Source of the DNA: Desulfarculaceae bacterium
GTDB taxonomy: Bacteria; Desulfobacterota; Desulfarculia; Desulfarculales; Desulfarculaceae
Direction of reading: 5' to 3'
Assembly (NCBI GenBank): GCA_021737645.1
Contig: JAIPDO010000111.1
Coordinates: forward strand, 1 to 47,791
DNA: 47,791 nucleotides
This document shows positions 7,507 to 16,433 of this stretch, in pieces; positions within the stretch are counted from its first letter, which is position 1, and each line of letters starts with the position of its first letter. The notes under the pieces were generated by a model, which did not search any database, was not told the DNA's origin, and saw nothing but the letters and a program-made list of their open reading frames with translations. Made by a program: the position numbers and the translations under genes.

Positions 7507-8610
7507 TCAGGAGTCCTCAATGAGTTCAACAATGAACTGCGCTGTGGTCATAACCTGGAACTTCTGGGCTCGGAGTTTGGCGTTGGCCAAATTGTGCATG
7601 CAGGAGTTGCATTCGGTCAATAGGATGTCCACGCCCACCTGCTCTACCTCGTCCAGACGCCGCCGGGCCATGGCCAGGGAGTTCTTGGCGTAGGCCCCGC
7701 GCACCCCGCCCCCGGCCCCGCAGCACAGGGCGTTGGCGTGGTTGCTGGGCATCTCCACGAAGTTGGGAGCCAAGGCCTTGATGGTCTTGCGCGGCTCCTC
7801 GTAGATGCCGCAGTGGCGGCCCAGGTCGCAGGGGTCGTGGTAGGTCACCTTGAGGTCTGTGCTCACCCCGATGTCCTGGCGCGCCAGGAACTGGCTGAAG
7901 TGCAGGATCTCCAGCCCCGCCTCCCTCAGCGGCGCGTAGACTTCCTTGCCAGTGAAGGTGCGGTAGCAGTAGGGGCAGCCGGTGACCAGGGTCCCCGCCC
8001 CGGTGGCCAGGATGCGCTCTATGTTCTTTTCAGCCAGGGCGGGCTTGATACTGAAGCCCACGTCCTCCAGCACCCCGGAGCAGCACACCTCGTCAATGAG
8101 GATGTAGTCCACCTCCAGGTGATCCAGCAGGTCCAGGGCCGCCTCGGTGGCGTCCTCCTCCCGGTACTGGCCCACGCAGCCCATGAAGTAGACCACCTCG
8201 GCCTTGCCGCCGCGCTCACGGTCGAAGTCTCCGGGCTCGTCCTCGGCGTAGATGTTGCCGTATTCGTCCAGCACTTGGTTCATGCCGGTGAAGGCCGGGT
8301 GGCAGGTGCCCAGGCCCACCATTTCCTGGCGGGCCGCCTTGATGATGTTTGGGACATCCACCCCGGAAGGACAGTTGGTGGCGCAGGAGGCGCAGGTGGT
8401 GCACTGGAACAGCGAATCCACCAGCTCCTGGTTTAGCTCGATCTTGCCGGCCAGCACTTCCTTCAAGAGAAGCATCTTGCCACGGGCGTTCAAGGCCGGG
8501 CGTCCGGTGGCCCCGAAAACCGGGCAGTGAGCCTGGCAAAAACCACAGCGGGTGCAGTGCTGAATCTGTTCGGTGAACTTCTCTAGCAGGGGATGTTTTT
8601 CGCTGGTCAT
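7507..8610 (-). CDS. GlcF/HdrD-like (Fe-S) CCG-domain oxidoreductase
   Basis: A 367-residue electron-transfer protein. Two 4Fe-4S motifs open it, CTRCGFCQAHCP (C19-C29) and CTTCASCATNCP (C70-C80). Two CCG domains follow: the first with FMGCVGQ and EVCCSG, the second with HDPCDLGRH and ALCCGAGGG. This is the layout of GlcF, LldE/LutA-type and HdrD subunits, which take electrons from a GlcD-type flavoprotein; one such flavoprotein is encoded upstream in the same run of genes (10019-11398). The gcvH-like gene follows after 21 bp. Start ATG 8608-8610. Confidence 0.88.
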   Translation of the reverse strand: MTSEKHPLLEKFTEQIQHCTRCGFCQAHCPVFGATGRPALNARGKMLLLKEVLAGKIELNQELVDSLFQCTTCASCATNCPSGVDVPNIIKAARQEMVGLGTCHPAFTGMNQVLDEYGNIYAEDEPGDFDRERGGKAEVVYFMGCVGQYREEDATEAALDLLDHLEVDYILIDEVCCSGVLEDVGFSIKPALAEKNIERILATGAGTLVTGCPYCYRTFTGKEVYAPLREAGLEILHFSQFLARQDIGVSTDLKVTYHDPCDLGRHCGIYEEPRKTIKALAPNFVEMPSNHANALCCGAGGGVRGAYAKNSLAMARRRLDEVEQVGVDILLTECNSCMHNLANAKLRAQKFQVMTTAQFIVELIEDS

Positions 8611-8707
8611 CTTTTTCCCACTGTAATGTAAACTGGGGTAGTGACAGGGCGGCTTGGGATCTCGCGGTTTCTTAATCCCCTCCGCCTACGGCCGTCCTGA
8701 GTGACTG

Positions 8708-9895
8708 TCACCAAAAGCAACGCCAATCCAGGTCTTTGCCGTTATGCTTTCCCGTGTGCATCTTCACAAAACTCTTGTTAGCCTTCAGGTCGGGCTCCAC
8801 TCCCAAGCCTGGCCCCACCGGCAAGGGAAAGCGGCCTTGGTCCAGGGCGGGATAGGGCTCCGCCAAAGCCTCCCGCAAGGGGTTGGGGTTGAAATCCACC
8901 TCCAGCAGGCCGTCCCCGCCCGCCGCGGCCAGCAGATGAGCCGAGGCCAACAGGCCGATGCCGCCGCCCAGATAATGCGGGCAGTAACGTAACCCGGCCC
9001 TCAAAGCCCAACGCGCCACCTCCAGACACCCGGTGACGCCGCCCCACTTGCAGGCGTCGGGTTGTATCACTCCCAGATGCCTCGCCTTAATCGCCGAAGC
9101 GAACTCTGGCGATGAGCGCAGGTTTTCTCCTCCGGCCAAGGGAATTGGGCTGGCTCCTGCCAAGCGCCCCCACTCCTCCGGCGGCCGGTCTACCGGCAAG
9201 GGCTCCTCCAGCCATTGGATGGGAGAATCATCCATCTCCCGCAAAAACTCCTCGGCCGCTTCCAGGTCCCAGGCCTGATTGGCGTCAAGCATCAGGGCCT
9301 CGCCCGGCCTCAAACCGGCCAACAAGCTCTGCACGTTGGCCCGATCCGCTTCACGGTTGAACCCCACTTTTAGCTTAAAGGCACGGTAACCTTCGCTTCT
9401 GGCCTTAGCAACGGTCTCTGCGGCACCGTCGGGATTTATCCCGCTGGCGTAGGCCGGCACGGCGTCGACGGTTTCTCCGCCCAGCAGACGGTGAAGAGGC
9501 TGGCCGGCCTTGCGCGCCGCCAGGTCCCATAGCGCTATATCCACTCCCGCTATACTATGGGCCACGGGTCCGATATCACCGGTCTGCAAACCCAGGATAT
9601 GTAACTTGCGGGTCAGGTGGTCAAACACCTCCGGGGGGCGGCAGGGACCCGCCTGGAGCAACAGGGGGACCAACACCATGTCCAGCAGGCGGGCGCGGTA
9701 CTCTGCCCCGCAAACCGGGAAATTGCACCACACCTCCCCCCATCCGTAGGCGCCATCTCGGTCCTCCACACGCAGCAACAAGGCGGGGCGGTCATGCATC
9801 ACCCCAAAGGAGGTCTTAACCGGATTATCGATGGGAGCGCGAAAAACATAGGTGTCCACCTGGACTATGTCAGAGGGCTCAATCTTGCTGGACAT
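8708..9895 (-). CDS. Mandelate racemase/muconate-lactonizing-enzyme family protein
   Basis: A 395-residue enolase-superfamily enzyme. The capping domain spans about residues 10-140 and the barrel has the K-x-K pair in FKLKVGF, with metal ligands in MLDANQAW (D), WLEEPL (E) and AGGENLR (E). A histidine in CPHYLGGGIG could be the opposing base, as in mandelate-racemase and dehydratase subgroups. Such enzymes abstract the alpha-proton of a hydroxy-acid or sugar acid. It sits between glcD and the CCG-protein gene, suggesting dehydration or racemisation of a hydroxy-acid substrate. Start ATG 9893-9895 with GGAG ten bases upstream. Substrate unknown. Confidence 0.85.
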   Translation of the reverse strand: MSSKIEPSDIVQVDTYVFRAPIDNPVKTSFGVMHDRPALLLRVEDRDGAYGWGEVWCNFPVCGAEYRARLLDMVLVPLLLQAGPCRPPEVFDHLTRKLHILGLQTGDIGPVAHSIAGVDIALWDLAARKAGQPLHRLLGGETVDAVPAYASGINPDGAAETVAKARSEGYRAFKLKVGFNREADRANVQSLLAGLRPGEALMLDANQAWDLEAAEEFLREMDDSPIQWLEEPLPVDRPPEEWGRLAGASPIPLAGGENLRSSPEFASAIKARHLGVIQPDACKWGGVTGCLEVARWALRAGLRYCPHYLGGGIGLLASAHLLAAAGGDGLLEVDFNPNPLREALAEPYPALDQGRFPLPVGPGLGVEPDLKANKSFVKMHTGKHNGKDLDWRCFW

Positions 9896-10018
9896 GGTAA
9901 TGATGCTCCTCTCCCAACGGAATACACACTCCCGTTACGTTTTGCGAAGGCAGCGACCCCACCATGGCCGTGCCGCTACCCCGCTCCCGGCAAGGCCCGG
10001 AAGAACGAGCCGCCGCGG

Positions 10019-11398
10019 TTACTGGTCAAGGGCCATTTTGCCCGGGTTGAGCAGATTGTGAGGGTCAAGGGTATTTTTGAGCAAGCGCATCAACTCCATG
10101 GCCACTGCGTCGTGCTCCAGGTGCATGTAGGGAGCCTTGGCCAGACCGATACCGTGCTCGCCGCTCAGGGTACCGCCCAGATCGCAAGTCAGTTGGAACA
10201 CCTTGTCGATTAGCAGGTGCACCTCCCGCGCCTGCTTGGGGTCCGATCCGTCGAACATGATCTTGGGGTGCAGGTTGCCGTCCCCGGCATGGCCGAATAT
10301 GACGAAGGGGTATCCCTGGCCAGTCATGATCTCCTGAATGCCCTCCAGCAGTTGGGGGACCTTGGATATGGGAACGGTGACGTCCTCGGACAGGTTGTTG
10401 GGGCGCAGACTGCCGGCGGCGCTGCCCACCGCCCGGCGGATAGCCCAAAGCTTTTCAGCCTCTTCCTGGCTGCCCGCCCGGCTCACGGTCTTAGCATCGT
10501 TGTCCTGGAAGGCGGCCACCACCTTTTCTACAGCGTACTCGGCCTCGCCCTCGGTATAACCGTCAGTCTCCACCAAGAGCAGCGCCGCCACCTCGGGAAG
10601 ATCGGCGCCGCTCTTTTCGCGCAGCACCCGGATGGTGTTCTCCTCCATGATCTCCAGCACGCTGGGCAGAATGCCCGAATGCATGATGTCGGTGACCGCT
10701 TGGCCAGCTTGCCGCAGGGTCTCGAAGCTGGCCATGGCGGTGCGAAAAGCCGTGGGCTTGGGGTTGATCTTCAGGGTGATCTCGGTGATGATCCCCAACA
10801 CCCCTTCCGAGCCCACGAAAATTCGGGTCAGGTCCAGGCCCGAGGATGATTTCATACATTTGCTGCCGGTGTGCACGATGCGCCCGTCGGGCAGCACCAC
10901 CTCCAGGGCCAGGACATAATCGCGGGTGACGCCGTATTTGGCGCCCCGGATGCCGCCCGCGTTGGTGGCCACGTTGCCACCCAGGGTGCACACCTTGCCG
11001 CTGGCCGGGTCGGGAGGAAAACAAAACCCCGAAGGCGCCAACGCTTTTTGCAGCGCCGCATAGACCACCCCCGGCTGCACCACCACCTGACGGTCGGGGA
11101 CGCGAATGTTCAGGATGCGGTTCATGCGCACCATGTCCAGGACCAGGCCGCCCTTGGCGGGAACCACGCTGCCGGTCATGCTGGTGCCGGCCCCCCGGGG
11201 AATCACCGGAAAACGACGCTCGTTGGCCAACCGCATGATCCGGCTGATCTGCTCGCTGTCGGCCGGATAGGCCGCGGCCTCGGGCCGGTGGTTGTGATCC
11301 GAGCCATCGTAGGAATATGACACCAGATCGATCAGCTCATCGGTGAAATGCTCCTCGCCTACTATCCTCTTGATGGCTTCTTTATCCCTCTGTTCCAT
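10019..11398 (-). CDS. GlcD/D-lactate-dehydrogenase-type FAD oxidoreductase
   Basis: A 459-residue FAD-linked 2-hydroxyacid dehydrogenase of the vanillyl-alcohol-oxidase fold. The FAD-binding part includes PVIPRGAGTSMTGS and TLGGNVATNAGGIRGAKYG; the C-terminal cap has FGHAGDGNLHP and GTLSGEHGIG, the conserved metal/substrate histidines. The family oxidises D-lactate, glycolate, 2-hydroxyglutarate and, in some sulfonate degraders, sulfolactate (SlcD-like). Partners are probably the CCG protein at 7507-8610. The gene follows sucD after 81 bp. Given the sulfolactate genes at 33-39 kb, sulfolactate is one candidate substrate, but nothing in the sequence decides this. Confidence 0.88.
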   Translation of the reverse strand: MEQRDKEAIKRIVGEEHFTDELIDLVSYSYDGSDHNHRPEAAAYPADSEQISRIMRLANERRFPVIPRGAGTSMTGSVVPAKGGLVLDMVRMNRILNIRVPDRQVVVQPGVVYAALQKALAPSGFCFPPDPASGKVCTLGGNVATNAGGIRGAKYGVTRDYVLALEVVLPDGRIVHTGSKCMKSSSGLDLTRIFVGSEGVLGIITEITLKINPKPTAFRTAMASFETLRQAGQAVTDIMHSGILPSVLEIMEENTIRVLREKSGADLPEVAALLLVETDGYTEGEAEYAVEKVVAAFQDNDAKTVSRAGSQEEAEKLWAIRRAVGSAAGSLRPNNLSEDVTVPISKVPQLLEGIQEIMTGQGYPFVIFGHAGDGNLHPKIMFDGSDPKQAREVHLLIDKVFQLTCDLGGTLSGEHGIGLAKAPYMHLEHDAVAMELMRLLKNTLDPHNLLNPGKMALDQ

Positions 11399-11479
11399 TG
11401 CTTTCCTCTTTTAGCGCCGAGCTTTGGCCGCCGCAGCTCTGGGTTACCGGTGCCACCGGGCGAGGCCGGGCGCAGATGC

Positions 11480-12361
11480 TTATGCCTGGGATTGCCGTTG
11501 CCACCGGGCCATTTCGTCGGCCACCTGCTGGGTGGTGAGAGCCACCTTCACCCCAGCCTGCTTTAGGCTGTTGATCTTACCTTCCGCGCTGCCGGACCCC
11601 TTTTCGATGATGGCGCCGGCGTGCCCCATCTTTTTGCCCTTGGGGGCATAGCGCCCGGCTATAAAGGCGAAGATGGGTTTGGGATAGGGGTGGTCCAACA
11701 GATACTGTGCCGTCTTTTCCTCCCGGTTCTGGCCAATCTCTCCGATCAGCAGAATGGCGCCGATGGAATCGTCATCACGGAAATGCTCCAGGACCTCCAC
11801 GAAATCCACCCCGATGATGGGGTCACCACCGATGCCCACCACCGCCCCGATACCCACGCCTTGGTTGACCAGGTTGGAGGCATTTTCATGGCACATGGTC
11901 CCGCTACGGGAAATGATCGCCACCCTACCCCCCTGGCCATATAGAAAGGTGGGCATGATGCCCACCTTGCTTTGTCCGGGGGCGATGATACCGATAGTGT
12001 TGGGGCCGATAAAATTGACCCCTTTTTTGCGGGCCATGGCCTTGATGCGCATCACATCGTGCACCGGGATATGCTCGGTGATTATCACCAACAGCGGTAT
12101 GCCCGCCGCAATGGCCTCGGACGCCGCACCCAGGGCATAGGGTGGCGGCACGATAATCATGGATACATCTATGGCATGCTGGGCCTGGGCCTGGGGCACG
12201 TGGTCATACACCGGCACGCCGCAAACCTCCTGGCCGCCCTTGCCCGGGGTGACCCCGGCCACCACCGCTACGCCGCTCTCCAGCATCTTTTGAGTGTGAT
12301 AGGAGCCTTGGCGGCCAGTGATGCCTTGAATCAACACGCGCGAGTTTTTATCGATGTACAT
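11480..12361 (-). CDS. sucD: Succinyl-CoA synthetase alpha subunit
   Basis: The 293-residue ADP/GDP-forming ligase alpha subunit. The CoA-binding Rossmann part begins [19 protein letters not shown], and the phosphohistidine is in MGHAGAII near the C-terminus. The frame stays open for 53 codons upstream, but these lie inside sucC and are not protein-like, so ATG 12359-12361 is chosen; it lies two bases after the sucC stop. With sucC it converts succinyl-CoA to succinate with ATP or GTP formation. Malate-CoA ligase is a close relative and cannot be excluded. Downstream of kor genes, succinyl-CoA is the natural substrate. Confidence 0.9.
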   Translation of the reverse strand: MYIDKNSRVLIQGITGRQGSYHTQKMLESGVAVVAGVTPGKGGQEVCGVPVYDHVPQAQAQHAIDVSMIIVPPPYALGAASEAIAAGIPLLVIITEHIPVHDVMRIKAMARKKGVNFIGPNTIGIIAPGQSKVGIMPTFLYGQGGRVAIISRSGTMCHENASNLVNQGVGIGAVVGIGGDPIIGVDFVEVLEHFRDDDSIGAILLIGEIGQNREEKTAQYLLDHPYPKPIFAFIAGRYAPKGKKMGHAGAIIEKGSGSAEGKINSLKQAGVKVALTTQQVADEMARWQRQSQA

Positions 12362-12363
12362 GT

Positions 12364-13518
12364 CTATCTCCCCGCGGCCCGCAGGTGGTCCATCAGCAGT
12401 TTCACCGCCTCGGTGGTGGTGCCGTGCTTGACCACCGGTACGCCCAACTCCTGCAAGATAGCCCATCCCTCTTCCTGGGAATGCCCCCGCATCTTTATTA
12501 CCATAGTCACCTGTTCGCACAGTTGGGGCCAGACCCGGCGCACTCCACGAGCCATGATTTCACAATTGTTGATGCCGCCGAAGACGTTGATGCACAGGCC
12601 GGTGATTCCCGGGGTGGAGAGCATAATCTCCAGGGCCGCGGTCATGTTGTCCTCGGATATGCCGCCGCCAAGATCGATGAAGGCCACGGGCACCCCGCCG
12701 GAGTCGGCCACCTCGTCCATGGTGGTCATGCATATGCCGGCTCCGCCGGCCATCACCCCGATGGTTCCGCTCTGGTCCAGGGACACGTAGGTGACGCCCA
12801 CCTTATTGGCTCTGGCTTCCAGGGAGCTCTCATCCACCTCCATGAAACCTTGCAACTCGGGGTGACGGAAAACAGCGGCGTCGTCCACGATGAGCTTGCA
12901 GTCGCCGGCCACGATGTCGCCTTGCCTGGTGACCACCAGGGGGTTGATCTCCAAAGTGAAGGCCTCTGCCTGAAAGAACAGCTCTGCCAGCTTCACGGTT
13001 AGTTCAGCGGCCCGCTCAAGCAGGTCGGGGGCCAGGCCCGCCTTGTCCCAGAGGCTAAGCCAGGGCGCGAGGTCTGAAATGCCTTCCTGCAAAGGGTCCA
13101 GAGTCACCCGGTAAAGATCGTGCGGATGCTGCGCGGCCACCTGCTCGATGTCCACGCCTCCCTTGGTGGACAACAAGGCCATGGGCGAAGCCTGCGTGGT
13201 GTCCAGCACCACTCCCAGGTAGAGCTCCTGGGCGATGTCCAGGCGGGCCTCCACCAACAGCCGATCCACGGCCTCGCCTTGGTGGGTTTGCCCCAGCATG
13301 CGCGCGGCCGCCGCCGAAGCCTCGGCCGGGGTCTGGGCCAAGGCGATTAAGCCCGCCTTGCCCCGTCCTCCCGCCCTCACCTGCGCCTTCACCACGCAAG
13401 GGCCGATGGACTTGGCGGCCTCGGCAGCCTCCTCCGGAGAGGAGACCACCTGCGAGGCGGGTACCGGAAAGCCGGCCGCACGCAAAATCTCCTTGCCTTG
13501 ATGTTCCCTTAAATACAT
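12364..13518 (-). CDS. sucC: Succinyl-CoA synthetase beta subunit
   Basis: A 384-residue ATP-grasp subunit, normal length. It opens MYLREHQGKEILRAAG, the typical SucC start, with KAQVRAGGRGKAG for nucleotide binding, LEINPLVV for Mg and the C-terminal NVFGGINNCEIMA loop that binds the phosphate end. The sucD start follows two bases after its stop, so translation is coupled. It lies 101 bp after korC, the order expected if 2-oxoglutarate is oxidised to succinyl-CoA and then to succinate. Confidence 0.92.
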   Translation of the reverse strand: MYLREHQGKEILRAAGFPVPASQVVSSPEEAAEAAKSIGPCVVKAQVRAGGRGKAGLIALAQTPAEASAAAARMLGQTHQGEAVDRLLVEARLDIAQELYLGVVLDTTQASPMALLSTKGGVDIEQVAAQHPHDLYRVTLDPLQEGISDLAPWLSLWDKAGLAPDLLERAAELTVKLAELFFQAEAFTLEINPLVVTRQGDIVAGDCKLIVDDAAVFRHPELQGFMEVDESSLEARANKVGVTYVSLDQSGTIGVMAGGAGICMTTMDEVADSGGVPVAFIDLGGGISEDNMTAALEIMLSTPGITGLCINVFGGINNCEIMARGVRRVWPQLCEQVTMVIKMRGHSQEEGWAILQELGVPVVKHGTTTEAVKLLMDHLRAAGR

Positions 13519-13619
13519 TGATGGCTATCCATATTGTTACGGCGCGAATGAAAGCGCCTTGCGGTTGAAACCTGCCGGGGCCGGCTCTGTTCCAAGCCCG
13601 GCCCCGGCGGATTGGGCGC

Positions 13620-14174
13620 CTATCCCTTTTCTTTCAGGGCCGCTTGTCCCAGCTCATAGCCCAGCCGCAGGGCCTTGCGGTTGGTTTCCAAGGTTTTGGG
13701 AGGCACGTTGCCCTCGAGTATCGTGTTCAGGTCTTCCATATCCACCACCTTGCTGATCGCCGCCAGGGCGCCCAGCATGATGATGTTGGCGAAAAGCACC
13801 TTGCCGAAATCCTGCTCGGCCCGGGCGGTGGCATCCACGAAGTAGACCTTGCCCGCCCCGTCGGGCGCGGTTTTGACCAGAGTGCCGTCGGCGATGATCG
13901 CCACCTTGCCGAGGTCCAGTTCCGGAGCGTAGCGGTCCATGGCCGGCTGGCTCATCACCAGAAAGTGGCCGATGTCCAGGGCCTTGACGTAGTCGATCTC
14001 TGCGTTGCTGATGACCACATCGCTCTTACAGGCGCCGCCCCGGGCCTCGGGTCCATAGCTCTGGGTCTGGGCCACCTCGATGTCATCGTTCAAGCCGGCC
14101 GCCATGGCCGTGAGCAAGGCGGCCTTGATCACCCCTTGCCCGCCGAAGCCAGCGAATCTTACTTCACTACGCAT
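13620..14174 (-). CDS. korC: 2-oxoacid:ferredoxin oxidoreductase gamma subunit
   Basis: A 184-residue gamma subunit of the KOR/POR family, with the opening FAGFGGQGVIKAALLTA, the conserved glycine-rich stretch, and QTQSYGPEARGG, a CoA-domain signature. The start (ATG 14172-14174) overlaps the ferredoxin-subunit stop by eight bases. Together with korA, korB and korD it forms a four-subunit enzyme that oxidises a 2-oxoacid with CoA and reduces ferredoxin. 2-oxoglutarate is favoured by the neighbouring sucCD. Confidence 0.9.
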   Translation of the reverse strand: MRSEVRFAGFGGQGVIKAALLTAMAAGLNDDIEVAQTQSYGPEARGGACKSDVVISNAEIDYVKALDIGHFLVMSQPAMDRYAPELDLGKVAIIADGTLVKTAPDGAGKVYFVDATARAEQDFGKVLFANIIMLGALAAISKVVDMEDLNTILEGNVPPKTLETNRKALRLGYELGQAALKEKG

Positions 14175-14400
14175 GATCCGCCTCCTTTTTCCCTTTGTCG
14201 TGGATCACGGTGATGGACAGATCCGGGCAGGTCATCTCGCACTGCAAGCAACCCGTGCAGTCATCCACCCGGGCAACGCGCGGCACCAGATAGCCCTTGC
14301 CGCTGCGCACCTTGGAAATCTCCAGGACCTCTTGCGGGCACACCGCGATGCACAGGTGGCATCCCTTGCAAAAATCGTTGTCTATTTCTATGCGGTTCAC
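14167..14400 (-). CDS. korD: 2-oxoacid:ferredoxin oxidoreductase delta (ferredoxin) subunit
   Basis: A 77-residue ferredoxin with two 4Fe-4S motifs, CKGCHLCIAVCP and CTGCLQCEMTCP. It carries electrons from the TPP site of KOR to soluble ferredoxin. It lies between korB (4 bp upstream) and korC (8-base overlap), which fixes its role. Start ATG 14398-14400. Confidence 0.92.
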   Translation of the reverse strand: MNRIEIDNDFCKGCHLCIAVCPQEVLEISKVRSGKGYLVPRVARVDDCTGCLQCEMTCPDLSITVIHDKGKKEADHA

Positions 14401-14404
14401 GACC

Positions 14405-15220
14405 TCACGCTCCCTTCGCGTCCGACAGGCCGTAAACGCCTTCGGTGAACTCTGGTCTGTCGGTTTTTTGCAGCAGACGGCCCACCACGATCTTGCCGGT
14501 CAGTTCCTCCGGGGTAAGCTCCCCGGCCTTAGAGGCCTTCACCGAGTTGTCCTTGAGCATTTCGTACAACTTCACCGCCGAGCTGGTGCCGTACATGTAG
14601 CGCCCGGCCTGGGTGGGGCACTGCACCACCGTCTCCACAAAGGAGAACCCCTTATGCTCGATGGCCTCCCGCATGGCCTTGGCCATTTGGGCGGGTTGGG
14701 CGGTGGTCCAGCGGGCGATGTAGGTGGCTCCCGCGGCGCGGGCCAACTCGCAAGCGTCAAAGGGCTGCTCCGGGTTGCCCCGAGGCGAGGTTTGGGTGCG
14801 GGCCTGGTAAGGCGTGGTGGGTGCCACCTGGCCGCCGGTCATGCCGTAGATGTTGTTGTTGAGCATGACCACGGTGAGATCGATATTGCGCCGGGCGGCG
14901 TGGATGAAATGGTTGCCGCCGATGGCCACGCAGTCGCCATCGCCGCTGAACACCACCACCTTGCGTTTGGGCTGGGCCAGTTTGAGGCCGGTGGCCATGG
15001 CGATGGCCCGGCCGTGCAGGGAGTGGATAGTGTCGGTGTTGATGAAAACCGGAGTCCAGCCAGAGCAGCCGATGCCGCCCACCAGGGCCATGTTTTCATA
15101 TATACCCAGCTTTTCCACCGCGCGCAGGAAGCTGTTGAGCACCGTTCCGTGCCCACAGCCGGGGCAGTAAATACTCGGCAATGCGCTTTTACGCAGCATT
15201 TTTTCAGCTAACGGATGCAT
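14405..15220 (-). CDS. korB: 2-oxoacid:ferredoxin oxidoreductase beta subunit (TPP-binding)
   Basis: The TPP subunit, 271 residues from ATG 15218-15220 (GGGAG about ten bases upstream). A TTG start five codons earlier would overlap korA and is less likely. Features: SIYCPGCGHGTVLNSF near the N-terminus, FSGDGDCVAIGGNHFIHAAR binding TPP-Mg, and NNNIYGMTGGQVAPT. The length and the separate gamma subunit match KOR (2-oxoglutarate) rather than single-chain pyruvate enzymes. The gap to korA is four bases. Confidence 0.92.
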   Translation of the reverse strand: MHPLAEKMLRKSALPSIYCPGCGHGTVLNSFLRAVEKLGIYENMALVGGIGCSGWTPVFINTDTIHSLHGRAIAMATGLKLAQPKRKVVVFSGDGDCVAIGGNHFIHAARRNIDLTVVMLNNNIYGMTGGQVAPTTPYQARTQTSPRGNPEQPFDACELARAAGATYIARWTTAQPAQMAKAMREAIEHKGFSFVETVVQCPTQAGRYMYGTSSAVKLYEMLKDNSVKASKAGELTPEELTGKIVVGRLLQKTDRPEFTEGVYGLSDAKGA

Positions 15221-15224
15221 GGCT

Positions 15225-16352
15225 TCAGCTCCCAAGTTCCGAGATGATTTTCTGGGGCGTGTGCAGTTCGCCGCCCAAGGCGGGGAGCGAAACGACTTTA
15301 ACCTGGCCGCCCAAGACTCTTTGAACCTCTCGGCTGATCTTGCCGATGTTCATCTCGGGCACCACCACCTTGCTCGCCGAGGCGGCCAGGCGGCTCAATG
15401 CCTCGTCCGGGAAGGGCCACAGGATGCGCAGCTGTACCAAGCCCGCCTTGATGCCCTGTTCGCGGGCCAGACGGACCGCATGCTTGGCCGAACGCACCAC
15501 CGAGCCGTAGGCAACCACCAGCACCTCGGCGTCTTCGCAGTCCAAGGTGACTATGTCGGTCAGCTCCTGGGCGTGGTCGGTGATCTTGGCGCATAGATGC
15601 TCGATAACCCGCGCGCAGGTGACGATGTCATTGCCCTTGCGATTGCCGTCCTCCCCATGAGCCTGGCTCTCCACCAGGATGTTGTAGCCCTGGCCCACCT
15701 GGGGCATGCCATCCAACAAGCCATCGGGCCCAACTTTGTACATCTGGTATTCCTGGGGCGGGGCCATTGGAGCAGTGCGTGGGGTCACTTCGACGGACTC
15801 GGGGATGCGCAGTTTCTCACGGGTGTGGCCTACGATCTCGTCGGAGAGCACTACCACCGGCACCCGGAAGCGCTCGGCCAAATTGAAGGCCTTCACGGTA
15901 AGCTCAAAACCCTCCTGCACCGAACTGGGGCACAGGGCAATGATTTCGTAATCGCCGTGAGAGCCGTATTTGGCCTGCATCACATCCTGCTGGCTGGACA
16001 TGGTGGGCTGCCCGGTGGCGGGTCCGCCGCGTTGCACGTTGATGATGACACAGGGCGTCTCGGTCATGGCGGCATAACCAATGCCTTCTTGCATCAGGGA
16101 GAAGCCGGGCCCGGTGGTAGCGGTGCAGGCCTTCATTCCGCCCCAAGCGGCACCCACCACGGCGTTGATGGAGCCCAATTCGTCTTCCATCTGCACAAAG
16201 GCTCCGTCGTGGTCCGGCAGCATGAGGGCCATCAGTTCCGCAATTTCAGTGGCCGGGGTGATGGGATACCCCGCGAAAAAGCGGCAACCGGCGGCCAGTG
16301 CTCCCCGCACACAGGCTTCGTTGCCCTGCACGATCTCTATGTTCTTATTCAT
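15225..16352 (-). CDS. korA: 2-oxoacid:ferredoxin oxidoreductase alpha subunit
   Basis: The pyrimidine-binding alpha subunit, 375 residues from ATG 16350-16352. The frame runs 25 codons further upstream, but that stretch is not conserved-looking and the ATG has a purine-rich GAGAAGAA before it. Features: GCRFFAGYPITPATEIAE, TTGPGFSLMQEGIGYA and RGGPATGQPT, all diagnostic of KorA. It is the first kor gene after the TctA gene (81 bp gap), so an organic-acid importer and 2-oxoacid oxidation are probably co-transcribed. Confidence 0.92.
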   Translation of the reverse strand: MNKNIEIVQGNEACVRGALAAGCRFFAGYPITPATEIAELMALMLPDHDGAFVQMEDELGSINAVVGAAWGGMKACTATTGPGFSLMQEGIGYAAMTETPCVIINVQRGGPATGQPTMSSQQDVMQAKYGSHGDYEIIALCPSSVQEGFELTVKAFNLAERFRVPVVVLSDEIVGHTREKLRIPESVEVTPRTAPMAPPQEYQMYKVGPDGLLDGMPQVGQGYNILVESQAHGEDGNRKGNDIVTCARVIEHLCAKITDHAQELTDIVTLDCEDAEVLVVAYGSVVRSAKHAVRLAREQGIKAGLVQLRILWPFPDEALSRLAASASKVVVPEMNIGKISREVQRVLGGQVKVVSLPALGGELHTPQKIISELGS

Positions 16353-16433
16353 TTCTTCTCTTTCTAAAATCAACGGGTGAGTGTCTTGAGAATTTGCCCG
16401 CGGCCAAGTCCCAAGACCGGCCGCCACCCTTTT

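Noticed and set aside
12362..12520. 53-codon N-terminal extension of sucD
   Set aside because: It lies within sucC and reads as low-complexity Gly/Arg/His sequence; the ATG at 12361 gives the normal SucD start.
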